A DNA stretch of 64,000 nt from Wyeomyia smithii (Eukaryota; Arthropoda; Insecta; Diptera; Culicidae): NCBI RefSeq assembly GCF_029784165.1, contig NC_073695.1:232812380-232876379 (forward strand). The letters run 5' to 3'. Every line of letters starts with the position of its first letter. Position 1 is the stretch's first letter. A program made the position numbers and the translations under genes. The notes under the pieces were generated by a model, which was given only the letters and a program-made list of their open reading frames with translations, made no database searches and had not been told where the DNA came from. Of the stretch, positions 49,401 to 60,064 are shown in pieces.

Positions 49401-51266
49401 AATATGTATCTACAAAAGTTGAAAAAATCAGGTAAACCTAAACGAAGTTTAGAAGAAAATTTTCGAGAGGCTAAACCATTTTGTAATTCTGGTAAATTTA
49501 TCGAGCAAGAAAATCAATAAAATGTAACGTTTTTTGTTTCGTCTCTGTTTATTCGGATTTTTACTGCTAGATTTAGTTATCTTAGAATTGGTTCGCTTGG
49601 TAAATTTAATTTGATTTTTTAACAATTTATTTGAAATTATTATGAATACTATTCATGTATTTTCAAATCATTTGGTGTTACAAGCTAGATTTATTTTCTT
49701 CTTTTTTATGGATTTTCCTTTGAAAACAAATATTAACTCTAAATATAATTTATATCTCATGATATCTTAGTTTTAAATTTGGTTCCTGTTTCGCAAGTTA
49801 TGAACTAGAGAAGCCTTCAAAATATCATCAAATTTCTATGGTTCATATATTTAACATTCATGGCTGTTCATGACCTATAATCTATTTCGTATTCGCAATT
49901 AAATAGAGATTAATTCCCACTTATAGCGTAAATACTCATGTTGAGTGTTCCGGCTGTTCTCAGGCAAGCCAATCGTCATATGTTCAAATCTCAGTTCAGA
50001 AGAGACTGCTAGCATCAGTTAGACGTGGAGTCTACGTCCAACAAACAGTTATTTTGAATTACGACAGTGGAATGTTATCATCTGAGCTAAGCTTTGCTCT
50101 GAATCAATATGATATTGGTAAAGTGGAATAGCCCTGCTAGTTCAACCTCGAGTATATATCACGTCGTTTTTGCATAGCTCTCATTTTAAGACATTTTATT
50201 ATTCAAGGATTTACCGAAAATAAACGTCTGTATCCGGTTCATTGATCAATAACACAGAAGCGGCATCTGATGTTTCGATAAATTATGTCCATGCTCGTGA
50301 TAGGAGATCCGCGTAATCTAAAGAACCCGATCCGAAAAAAAACTAAACTCGTTCTTTGCTAAACTAGTTCAACGGCCAAAAGGAGGGAGTGGTCATTTAC
50401 AACACTATCGATTGCTGCTTCGGAACGCCATTATTGTCAAATGCCACAAACCGTTTTTAGTGCGTAGCGAGGAACAAATAAAGCCAGAGAAAAACAAAAC
50501 AGCCAATCATAAAACGATGACTCCTGCTGCGTAGCCCTCGATTATTTTTTTATGTCAGACATTTATTCTGCAATATTTTCTTTTATTGGTATGACGTTCG
50601 TCGTATTCGTTTCAGTTGTCCCAATCATTAATTATAAGTTGAAACGCCGATTGTCAAACCGCGCGCGTTACGTTCGCCCGTCTGTCTGTCAGTCAGGCCA
50701 ACATCAACAACAACAACACAACCGCGTTCGCGTTCGGTGTGTTTTGTTTTGTTTGGTGGTTAGTCTCGATTGATCCCCAAACAAGGAGCTTCGGAAAGGT
50801 TGAACCGGGAAGGCGCTGGGAGAAGCTTTGGAAGGCGGCATGTTAATGGCTGTAAAAAACAGCAACTACGACCTCTGCACAATAAAACAGATTTCTGCGT
50901 TGTCTCGTAGAATCGCATGCTGTATTCGATGAGTAAAAAATAGAGGCGATGATAGTAAAAATAAGTGACACTCAGGCACCTGCTATGGTATGGTAATCCG
51001 GTTTCAGATCGCTCGTTAAGCCATTTGGATAATGTTGATATTTTTATTGAATGGGACGTTTTTTTGGGTAGGACGGCGTGTGAGTTGATTTTGCAAAGCA
51101 ACAGACGACTTGGCGTCTCCATGGTCCTCATTAAAGGCCATGAACTAATCGAATTGTGGTTGTTTTTCTTTTCTTTTGTGGATCATAATCGTACAAGAAA
51201 CAGTAAGTTGTTCCGTTACGAATCATTCAACTCAACCGAGCTATAGCACTAGCGTCACTGCTCTGA
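49401..51266. other. Unassigned sequence
   Basis: AT-rich to 50500, then G+C-richer with (CAA)n near 50701-50720. A possible SINE remnant with a B-box-like TGTTCAAATCTC is near 49980-50000, close to a GACGTGGAGTCTACGTC palindrome at 50023-50039. Two open frames overlapping on opposite strands (50760-51131 and 50965-51246) show no domains. Confidence 0.4.
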
Positions 51267-51569
51267 GCCGACGCGTCCGAAATTTGCCAACTCACGCGAT
51301 TACCGGAATGTGAAGAGAATCGATCAAGACTTTCGCTTGTACCTATCTATGGGAACTACTGCGACCGGCATCAGTTTGGAACGAACACTCTTCTGTGGTG
51401 GCGTGCTCTGCTTGACAGTTCGGTGGACCCACAGGAATTCGTGCGCGACGCCACCGATCCGGTGGTCGGCGGTAGCTGGCCCAAATCATGCCGATCAACT
51501 TCTAGTGAGCCGTTATTCGCTGATGACGACAATATCGTGGAACGATCTGTTGTTCCCCATCTGGATCAG
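51267..51569 (+). other. Unidentified open stretch of 101 codons, no start ATG
   Basis: Between an in-frame TGA (51264) and TAG (51570) the + strand is open in one frame, with codon-like G/C bias at third positions in its second half. It reads LVPIYGNYCDRHQFG and later VDPQEFVRDATDPVVGG and FADDDNIVER. There is no ATG, so it would have to be an internal or 3' exon, or a fragment of a retroposed gene. I do not recognise the family. A competing 107-codon frame starts at 51310 in another phase. Could be chance. Confidence 0.25.
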
Positions 51570-51863
51570 TAGAAATGGACTTTTTTTTTGTAACGAACAA
51601 AAAAATACCATCGTCCCAGTTCAACTCTGCTAATGTTGGGTATGTTCCCTCTCTTGATTTTCCCCTCCTCAATGACGCTTTTTTCTCTGCGTGTTGCATG
51701 TTTACACCTTTCCAGTTTGATTTTTTTCTAATGCATTATAGTTTTTCAGAGGGATGCCTTAGTTGGAATTGAGAATACGGAAGTTAAAGGGTCGACTGAA
51801 AAATGCTTTGAACCCTTTTAGTACTGGATATTACTGAAAATTACTAAATCTTACGGATATGTA

Positions 51864-53013
51864 CCGTGCTGGATCGAAATCCGTACGCCTAAGCACATGA
51901 TAATCTTCGACGGTCAATATAAAATCGAGAAATTACATAATGCTTTAAACTGACATGTTTACTTATAGGTCTACTTATATTTTATCACTATTTTCCAGCA
52001 AAATGATTGAAATCACTCCGAAACTCGAAAAAATCATGTTTTTTTCTTGTTCATCTATAATTTATTTGACACGGCACAAATACAATTTAAGAAAAAATCA
52101 TGTTTAAATAGAACATGTTTTGAATCGAAATCCGTACACAGTTGGTTGTCTGAATCAAAACCCGTACACTTTTGAATCGAAATCCGCACACACGCGATAT
52201 AGACTGGATCAAAGTCCATACAACAATAAATCAGACTCCGTATAGATGAAGAAGTACAAAAATGAACATCTTCTATTTATAATTTATCTTTAAATTACCG
52301 AATAAGTATATTTTGAGGATCAACTGGCTCCTAAAGTTTCACACGGTTTTCTAATTTTTGATATCAGCTGAAATAGTGCAATTTTCGTAGCGTTTCGTAG
52401 TAACCGGAACGCCGGAACCTCTCGAAGCTTCCCGGTACGACTTTCCCTTGCGCTTCTCAGTCACAGCTCGTTTAAAATTGTTTGCCGTATATTTATACTT
52501 GTTTTCTTCCATTATATGCTAAAAACAAGAAGAAAGTTCAACAATATATGCATGATACACACGCTGTACGGATTTCGATTCAAGCAAATAAAATGAATCA
52601 AAATCCGCACGGCAGAGTTTTTGTTGAATAAATACAACTTACACTATTTATTAGACAATATACAGCTCGAAAATGACTAAGACTTACTTTTTCCATCAAT
52701 TTCAAAAAGATTCACACAGTAAAACACTTATATCCCACTTGAAAATCGTTTTCATCTGAAGAACGTTTCCTTAGTATATTCTCTAACGATACAACGAAAT
52801 GACAACTGAAACCGATACACGATTGATTTTTCATTTTTAATATTTTTATTTCATGGCCTACTGGCGCATAGTTTAATTTAACAGAAGGCCAACAACTCAA
52901 CGGATATGTACATGTAACTATCATATGAATTTTCACTTTTATAATGCTTAAAACTGAAGAAAAACATCAAGGTGTACGGATTTCGATACTGTACGGGTTT
53001 CGATCCAGCACGG
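51864..53013. mobile_element. TA-flanked 1.15-kb inverted-repeat element
   Basis: Ends CCGTGCTGGATCGAAATCC and its inverted counterpart at 53013 with TA on both sides (51862-51863 and 53014-53015), as for Tc1/mariner-type insertions. About nine variants of GATCGAAATCCGTAC or its complement are spread through the element (for example near 52135, 52167, 52565, 52600 and 52976). No transposase frame, so nonautonomous. Confidence 0.82.
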
Positions 53014-54316
53014 TACGTAACCCTGCTTATTTTGCATCAAAAGTGTGTTCCGGCAAGACTGATCAGTGGGCTAAACTGCTGCCACATTTCTGCTATGAAC
53101 ATTTGAATGATACTTACGGCGAAGGCAGAAATAATTCGAATTCCAAACTTAATATTCACACGCAGTCACCTCTCCATTTGGGTAGTAATCGATCGAGGAA
53201 CGACGCACACAGGACGCGGGAGGACAGGCGTGGCATGACTGATTCGTTTGAATCATGCGAGTTGTTTAAAATGTAACCCCTCTCGCGTTCTGCCTCTACA
53301 TTTGTTGTTGAGTTTTTACGTGTTTGATTATTCCTGTTGCTGTTGCCATTGAATAAAACAGGCAGCCAGTCAATCGATGTTTTGTGTTACGAAATGAAAT
53401 GGTGTTTCAAGATTAGCATCATTATATAAAACTATCGATAGATTTAAAATCAATAACAGTTCTTCACAGTACAGCAATCCTGGTAACTGATTGATAAGCC
53501 GTTCGCTAAAAATTACGCTTGTTCACTACTTTCGCTCAGTTCTAACATTCCATCGACAGAAAAGACAGAGAGAGTAAAGATTTAGATATAGGCGCAACCT
53601 CTGCGCAGCTCCCAAGCTATCTTCATTTTGAATTCAGCGCTGTGTAAAACCCGTAGCAGCAGCAGCAGCAGCAGCACCGCCTATAGCGGCCCAATAAATT
53701 AGCGTTCCGCGATCGTGACTGATTGATCACCATCATTAGCGCGCTGTTTGGCCTTACATACAGATGCGTGGTAGATTCGCCGGTGCCGCCGAGCCACAAC
53801 AAGCAAACCTGTTTAGGAAAAGCAAAAGCGAATCGTTTCAAAAATGTACCACCACACCTCTCTGGTTTCTCTAAAGTCGCCCCCACTTTCCTTCACAACC
53901 TACCCTCCATCGTTTGCGTTGTCCAGTAACGTTGACGCCCATAGCAAAGAGCTTAGCTCTTTTTTTTTCTTGAATGAATCTCGTCAATGTTTACGACCGG
54001 CGGCGCACACTTTGCGTGCGTCGGTCGTCCCAGCTTCGATGCAGTTCCGCTGTGCGGTAGCCGGGAGAGCGCACGATTGAGAGGAGCTATCTCTCTATTA
54101 TGCATCTCTAAATCGTTGAAGTGGTTTCGTGTTTGTTCACAGATGAAAAGCTTAAAAATCGTTTCATAATTTACCTTCAAACGGATTACACGATCGAACC
54201 GTTTGAGTTTTGATTATGTTTGTTATTGGAATGTTCTATGGTTTGAGAAATCTACTTTCTTTTCGATTGAATTAACTGGCTTCATAGCGAAATTTAACCA
54301 TTTTTCATGCAGAGGC
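53014..54316. other. Unassigned, partly G+C-rich sequence
   Basis: A (CAG)n tract lies at 53657-53677. 53640-54130 is G+C-richer with several overlapping open frames of 60-87 codons and no recognisable domain. I see no splice-bounded coding exon. It could contain regulatory sequence, but the sequence alone does not show this. Confidence 0.4.
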
Positions 54317-54800
54317 TTTTGACGTAGAATTACGTCTTATAGCAACATTGAAACCCGAAATATCGAGAAAGGCCCACAAATGGTCCCCTTTTAAAATGCT
54401 TGAAACTAAATCAATTTCCAACGGATTTCCTTCATTCTTAGGGTAATCGATTATAAAACTAGTCCATTAAAACGCTAGCTAATGTACTATTAAAAAAAAA
54501 AGAGCCTTGTTAAACGCATATTGCGCTTGAAATAACGCTAAATTTCCAGCGAATCTCTCATTCTAAATCAAACTAAACAAACGATAGGACTTTCCAAACG
54601 ATTCGTTGTTGTTGTTGTTGTTTCACTCGCCCGAGTGTACAACGAAACGCCCGGAAATATAACTCTCAGTAGTCATGTATAAAACTAGCATGCAGACATT
54701 TAGTCTTCAATGTCTATCCGATCACTGTAGCAAAAGGATGATTTACTGGAAACTGGATCGACCAGCAGCAAGCATAGCTGCGGCAAGTCGCAACGCAGTA
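54317..54800 (+). repeat. Promoter-bearing dispersed repeat, copy d
   Basis: Starts TTTTGACGTAGAATTACGTC (palindrome), then CTTATAGCAACATTG and TTTCCAACGGATTTCCTTC. It is followed 345 bp after the palindrome by TATAAAA (54678-54684) within CAGTAGTCATGTATAAAAC, and then CACTGTAGCAAAAGGATGAT. Homologous to 44200-45245 (inverted) over both segments and to 58824-59010 over the first. A 75-codon frame starts at 54675. Confidence 0.6.
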
Positions 54801-54945
54801 GGCGGCAATTTCACATATTCAACAGAGGAAAGCGGGACACACTGTTTCCAAAGCTGCAAAAACGTGATCGAAATTATTTTAACCCAAAATAATTGGTTTT
54901 AAAGCCGCGGTGTCTTCAGTAAAGTTGTTCCGTCAATCATTGTCC

Positions 54946-55324
54946 ACCGACCATGTACATTTTGTTTATTGACCTAATAAAAGATCTGTGTAAAAATTCA
55001 GCTCAATCGGACATGATTTAGGGGTGCCTCAAAGTGTTCAAAGTTTTGATGTTTTGACCCTCGAAAATGAACAACCTCAATGAAAAATCCAGTTCAAAAT
55101 GCTTAATAAACATTAAAATTATTCACCAAACCACATGTAAATCATTTTAATGTTTAGTAGGCATCCTAAACATAATTTTCTACTAGGAATGTTAATTTTC
55201 AAGGGTCAAAATACTGAAATTTCAAGCGTTTTGAGGCATCCCTAAATCATGTCAGTTTGATTAAGCTGAAATTTTGCACAGGCTATTATATATTAGACAA
55301 ATGAACAAAATGTACATGGTCGGT
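54946..55324. mobile_element. Foldback MITE, 380 bp
   Basis: Inverted ends ACCGACCATGTACATTTTGT and ACAAAATGTACATGGTCGGT. The match continues weakly through most of both arms (TGATTTAGGGGTGCCTCAAA against the complement of TTTGAGGCATCCCTAAATCA). No target duplication was defined. Confidence 0.78.
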
Positions 55325-55704
55325 TCTTTAAATTCGAATGGCGCATTGCCACCCTACTGTCCATTTTGTGATTAATCTACCTAAAAGTGAGAAACGAATT
55401 TCAGTTTTGTCATTTTGGAATATAAAAATTCGCAAAATTGTGGCACATTTAAAAAAAAGAACAACTTTGTTGAGGACATTTTTTCTGTCTACCTATTTGA
55501 ATGGACTTTTGTTGTGTTTTCCTAGATTGAGAAAATCAATTTTTGTTCAATTTAACTTTCTATAGTGATTTTTTACAACTTTTCAATGTTTTACAAAAAT
55601 GTTTTATAACAAAACAAACAATTTCTACACAGGAAGTTTGTTTTATTTCACATATTTCGTTGGTTATTGATGGTTTTTACTAAAATAACGCATGATTTGT
55701 TCAA
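55325..55704. other. Unassigned AT-rich sequence
   Basis: Between the foldback MITE and the minisatellite. One 75-codon frame (55338-55565) has no domain. Nothing else seen. Confidence 0.4.
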
Positions 55705-57750
55705 TTTTATGGGTCTCAGAAGCACTTTTCGGCGTTTCTAAGCTCAATTTGGGATCATTTTCTTTTCTGGTCCCTAGAAGCACCTTTCGGCGATTCTGAA
55801 CTCAACTTGCCATTATTTTCCGTTTTGACCGTTTTCTGGTCCTTAGAAGCTCAACCATACTGAGCTCAATTTGGGGTCATTCTATATTTTGGCATTTTCT
55901 GGCCCTTAGAAGCACTTTTCGGCGATTCTAAGCTCAATTTGGAATCATTTTCTATTTTGGTCTTTTCTCGCCTTTTTTTGTTTTGGCCTTTTTTTGCCTT
56001 TAGAAGCCTTTTTCGGTGTTTCTAAGCTCAATTTGGGATCATTTTCGATTTTGGCCTTTTCTAGCTCTTAGAAGCACTTTTCGGCGATTCTGTGAGCTAA
56101 ATTTGAGATCATTTTCTGGTCTTTTCTTGCTCTTAGAAGCACATTTTGGCGATTCTAAGCTCAGTTTCGGGAGCTCCGTAGCCGCAAGGTTACAGAGTTC
56201 GCTTTGATAAGCGGGTGGTCGTGGGTTCGAATCTTAGTAAAATCAGGCCATTAGATGTAAGTGACTTTAGCATGGGCTTATTCTCAGGCTCCCCACCACG
56301 TACCCTTCCTTCAATCTGAATTCTTCAGTACCCCTGTTGACTCTCCTTCTGACAAAAATATATCCCTATCATAATAATACTGGTATGAGTAACGTATGAA
56401 AGTTCTCTCCAGGGAATTTAATTTAGGCGATATTGTTAGGATGCACAGAGGATCGGTTTAATAGAAGCAGTAAGCTTGAAACGGAAAGGTAAAACTTACA
56501 CATAAGCACGGATATGAATGATAAGCGTATCACTTACTTCAATAGTGATACTGCCAATAATATGAAGTGCGGAGTACAGAAAACACCTGGGCAATATCAC
56601 AATAGATCTAATCTCTGGTCGCAGTGATGAGTTCACAAAGGAAAAAAAGCTCAGTTTAAGATCATTTTCTATTTTTACCTTTCTTGGCCATTAGAAGCAC
56701 TTTTCGGTGAGCACTTTTTATGAGCTCAATCTGGGATTATTTTCTATTTTGGCCTTTTCTGACCTTTACAAGGGGTTTTGAACGATTTTGAGCTCAATTT
56801 AGGATAATTTTATATTTTGGCCTTTTCTGGCCTTTAGAAACCTTATTCGGTGTTTCTGAGCTCAATTCGGGATCATTTTCTACTTGGGCCTTTTCTGACC
56901 ATTAGAAGGGGGTTTCAGCGATTCTGAGCTCGATTTGGGATCATTTTCTGTTCTGGCCATTCCTGGCTCTTGGAAGCACTTTTCGGCGATTCTAAGCTCA
57001 ATTTGGGATCATTTTCTGTTTTGGCCTTTTCTAGCCCTTAGAAGCACTTTTCGGAGATTTTGAGCTCAATTTGGGATTATTTTCTATTTTGGCCTTTTCT
57101 GATCTCGAGAAGGGGTTTTCAGCGATTTTGAGCTCAATTTAGGATCATTTTCTGTTTTGGCCTTTTCTGACCTTTAGAAGGGGTTTTCAGCGATTTTGAG
57201 CTCAATTTGGGATCGTTTATGATTTTGGCCTTTTCTGGTTCTTAGAAGCACTTTTCGGCGATTTTGAGCTCATTTTGGGATCATTTTCTGTGTTTCGGCC
57301 GTTTCTAACCCTTAGAAGCACTTTTCGGTGATTCTGAGCTCAATTTAGGATCATTTTCTATTTTGACCTTTTCTGACCTTTAAAAGGGTTTTCAGCGATT
57401 TTGAGCTCAATTTAAGGTAAATTTCTATTTTGGCTTTGTCTGGCCTTTAGAAGCCTTTTTCAGTGTTTCTTCTGAGCTCTTCTAAGGATCATTTTCTATT
57501 TTGGCCTTTTTTGACCATTAGAAGCACTGTTCGGTGAATCTGAGCTCAATTTGGGATCAATTTCTATTTTGGCCTTTTCTGGCCCTTAGAAGCATTTTTT
57601 GGAGATTCTGAGCTCAATTTGGGATTATTTTCTATTATGGCCTTTTCTGGCCATTAGAAGCACTTTTCGGCGATTTTGAGCTCAATTTAGCATCATTTTA
57701 TATTTTGGCCTTTTCTTGCCCTTAGAAGCAATTTTCAGCGATTTCAAGCT
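55705..57750. repeat. Minisatellite of ~68-bp units, about 23 copies
   Basis: Head-to-tail units of roughly 60-75 bp, typically TTTTCTATTTTGGCCTTTTC, then TGGCCCTTAGAAGCAC, TTTTCGGCGATTCTGAGC and TCAATTTGGGATCA. Units differ by substitutions and small indels, with at least two sub-variants (AGAAGCACTTTTCGG and AGAAGGGGTTTTCAG). A SINE interrupts the array at 56168-56646. The count is by eye. Confidence 0.9.
56168..56646 (+). mobile_element. tRNA-derived SINE inserted in the minisatellite
   Basis: 479 bp flanked by an 11-bp target duplication AAGCTCAGTTT (56157-56167 and 56647-56657). The head is tRNA-like: GCTCCGTAGCCGCAAGGTTA, then a perfect B-box GGGTTCGAATC near 56223-56233. The body has one CAGGGAATTTAA-type unit, then the family tail (AAGCACGGATATGAATG, GAAGTGCGGAGTACAG, GGTCGCAGTGATGAG), ending in an A run. 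Same family as the split copy at 20350-28150, which has four internal units. Confidence 0.9.
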
Positions 57751-58823
57751 ATCTGTGTAGCATCCTGCATCAACTTGCTTGGATTATCGATTAGTAGGAT
57801 AAGGAACGGCTTAAGCAGTGGCGCCTATTTTAATCAGACGAAGAAAACAGGCCCTAAACTCCTGAATTTTGATCAATTTCGACAATTTCAATGATGGAAA
57901 CGAAAACTTTAATTGTCTAGCTGTCCTACGAATACAAGAAATGCCGTTAATCACAAAGAATTCTGTTAACAGCCATTCAGGAGCCACTTCGGGTGCTGAA
58001 AAAACGCCTGCAAAAGAGATGGAAACTGCTTAAAATAGGTTCGGGGTGATTGGAATAGTGTCCTTCGGTTGGTAACTTCAATTGAATATTGTTAAAGTTT
58101 GCTAACATAGTTTTACAATCTGAAAACAAATCCTGACAAAGAAAATGATAGAGAACAGAGTGACATACTTCTGTTTGAATTTCACCCAACACATTTCGAG
58201 TATTTCGTCTCAAAACACAGGCGGCTCCTAAAGCTGCTTAGAATATGTTCCCTACCCTATTACCCTATTTCAATTGAGCGGAATTAGAGGCGATTGGGTG
58301 GGTTTATATTCTTCGTGATAAAATTTCTCTTGCTGTCACGGTACCACTGAGCTACCTTCCGGCTGTAGTAGCAACTTGCCCAATCCGGCCAAAATTAAAC
58401 AGGACCTCTGTGTGCCTTAAGAAACGGTAGAACTCGCTTTTTATGGCACTCTTGCTTGTACACCGTTGAGTCCATCGCCTTGTTTGTGATAAAACTTTTC
58501 TGTCCACAGCTGCAAATTCTTTGTCAGATCATTAGTTTGAACTTGAACATGGCGGGGACATAACCCCGTGCTGTGACAAATAATTTTTTTTTCCGAGAAG
58601 CTGTTCAAAATCCAGCTTTACGTATGTTTCGTCTTCGTCAGATCGTTCTCGAACGCTCTCGGATTCTCGACGGAAGTGTGTAAAGCTTTTTTTTCTTTCG
58701 TTTTTCATTCAGCATAACTTTTTGTAAACTTGCACTGAAGGGCGAATAATTTCCACACAAATAGTTGTCAACACATTTCACATCCGTCCACTAGGGACGC
58801 TGCTAACTGACAACGTTGCCGGA
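57751..58823. other. Unassigned sequence
   Basis: No gene supported. A 78-codon minus-strand frame (57977-58213) has no domain. No repeats or elements were defined. Confidence 0.4.
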
Positions 58824-59010
58824 TTTTTGACGTAGAATACGTCTTACGGCAACCTATACAGGGACCCAATTTTAATACAGGGATCCAATTTCAAAACCGA
58901 GAACATCGGGAGCGTCACGAAAATTGTCCACTTTCAAACGTTTAAAACTCAGTCAGTTTTCAACCGATTTCTGTTATTTTTGCAGCAATCGATTGGAAAA
59001 TCATTTAAGC
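58824..59010 (+). repeat. Promoter-bearing dispersed repeat, copy e (upstream block)
   Basis: Begins TTTTTGACGTAGAATACGTC, then TTACGGCAACCTATACAGGG, AAAACCGAGAACATCGGGAG, and ends in GCAGCAATCGATTGGAAAAT. Its palindrome lies about 348 bp upstream of the TATA box at 59183, matching the 345-bp spacing in copy d. Confidence 0.65.
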
Positions 59011-59107
59011 ACCTGTCCAAATGCATAAAGTTGTAATCTGATTGTTCAAACTATTGTAATATTGAAAATTGTTGAACATTGTCGAAACGCTAATGTCGGC
59101 TTTTGAT

Positions 59108-59247
59108 TGGTCGCTTGCTGCCTTTCCCTAAAAAGGACGACAGAACGGAGTACCTAGTTATCCGGGAATGCACTCTTTGGGCTATATAAGAGACTGTTTC
59201 CCCTCAAGCAAATCAGTTCACTAGCAGCAGGCAGCAGTAGCGGACAT
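59108..59247 (+). promoter_or_regulatory. Core promoter: CCAAT-type box, TATA, initiator and DPE
   Basis: TATATAA at 59183-59189; initiator TCAGTT at 59213-59218 with the +1 A at 59215, 32 bp after the TATA start; GGACAT at 59242-59247, exactly +28 to +33, fitting the insect downstream promoter element consensus RGWYV(T). ATTGG (CCAAT complement) lies near 59108. All elements are in the correct register for the + strand. The downstream RNA would meet a 32-codon frame at 59254 and a longer ATG-less frame to about 59634. It may belong to a solo LTR or another repeat, or may start transcription toward the InR exons, whose first member is 2.55 kb away. Confidence 0.65.
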
Positions 59248-59759
59248 CAACACCGATGGCAGTAGGCGAAGTGGATCACCAGCGGGCAACAGCGGTGGTG
59301 GTATTGGTTAGCTGCAGTTCCTACCTATTTCAGTTGGGCTCCCCTTCGATCTGAGTTGGACCCCACCAGCGGTAATCCAATTCAGATATCGTTGGGTAAA
59401 TACCCGAAACTGAAAGAGACTCGCACCGCCAGGTGGTTTGAGAAGCCACCGTCACCCAGCGTATATGTATATATAGGGTGTCTGCACATAACGTGTGTGA
59501 ATATCTATATAGCGTGTGTCGCTAGCTATATAAGGTGTGTCGCTAGCGCGCGTGGCTTGCGATGGTATAGCGATTATAGAGGGGGGAATGCCCTATTTGC
59601 CCTCGTCTATAGCCTCTTCGTAGCCACTGCCTAAATTAAAATATCTTAGTGCAACTTGATTCAAAAGACAGCCTCAAAACAATTCGATTTCATTCTTGCT
59701 TCGGATACGGCAGCAAGTGAAACCGCATAGCTGCACATAGCATCTGCTGTTGTTCATTG
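59248..59759 (+). other. Region downstream of the core promoter
   Basis: No recognisable protein. Three diverged TATATAG/A-(G)GTGT units lie at about 59467-59550 (TATATAGGGTGT, TATATAGCGTGTGT, TATATAAGGTGTGT), with GTCGCTAGC repeated. Small frames only. ATTAAA near 59635 could be a weak polyadenylation signal. Consistent with an untranslated leader or an LTR R-U5 region, unproven. Confidence 0.35.
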
Positions 59760-60064
59760 CACAATGGCCCAGAAACCAAATTTAGGGGGAAATTAGCAAA
59801 GTTTTAGAGAAACCTTTTTTTTACAAAGTTACTTAAAATTATTAGAGCTATGACATTGTAGAACAAGTTTTTCTTCTATTCACAAAGATAAAAAAGTTAG
59901 ATACTTGATTGCATCGAAACTTTTGGTCACCCTAATTTTTGATAATTTTTTAATAAGCGCTTTATTACATGTAACAACTTTGTAGAAGAAAGTTTTTCTC
60001 TAAAACATTACTATAGAGCTCTAGACCCAAATTTCCCCCTAAATTTTGTTCCTGGACCATTGTG
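59760..60064. mobile_element. Inverted-repeat element with CACAATGG ends
   Basis: 305 bp, ends CACAATGGCCCAGAAACC and an inverted right end whose complement is CACAATGGTCCAGGAACA. Inside both ends is ATTTAGGGGGAAATT. CATTG on both sides (59755-59759 and 60065-60069) may be a 5-bp target duplication. No coding capacity. Confidence 0.75.

Noticed and set aside
53641..54180. Host exon in the G+C-rich patch
   Set aside because: Open frames overlap on both strands, contain CAG-repeat translation, and show no domain or convincing splice-bounded structure.
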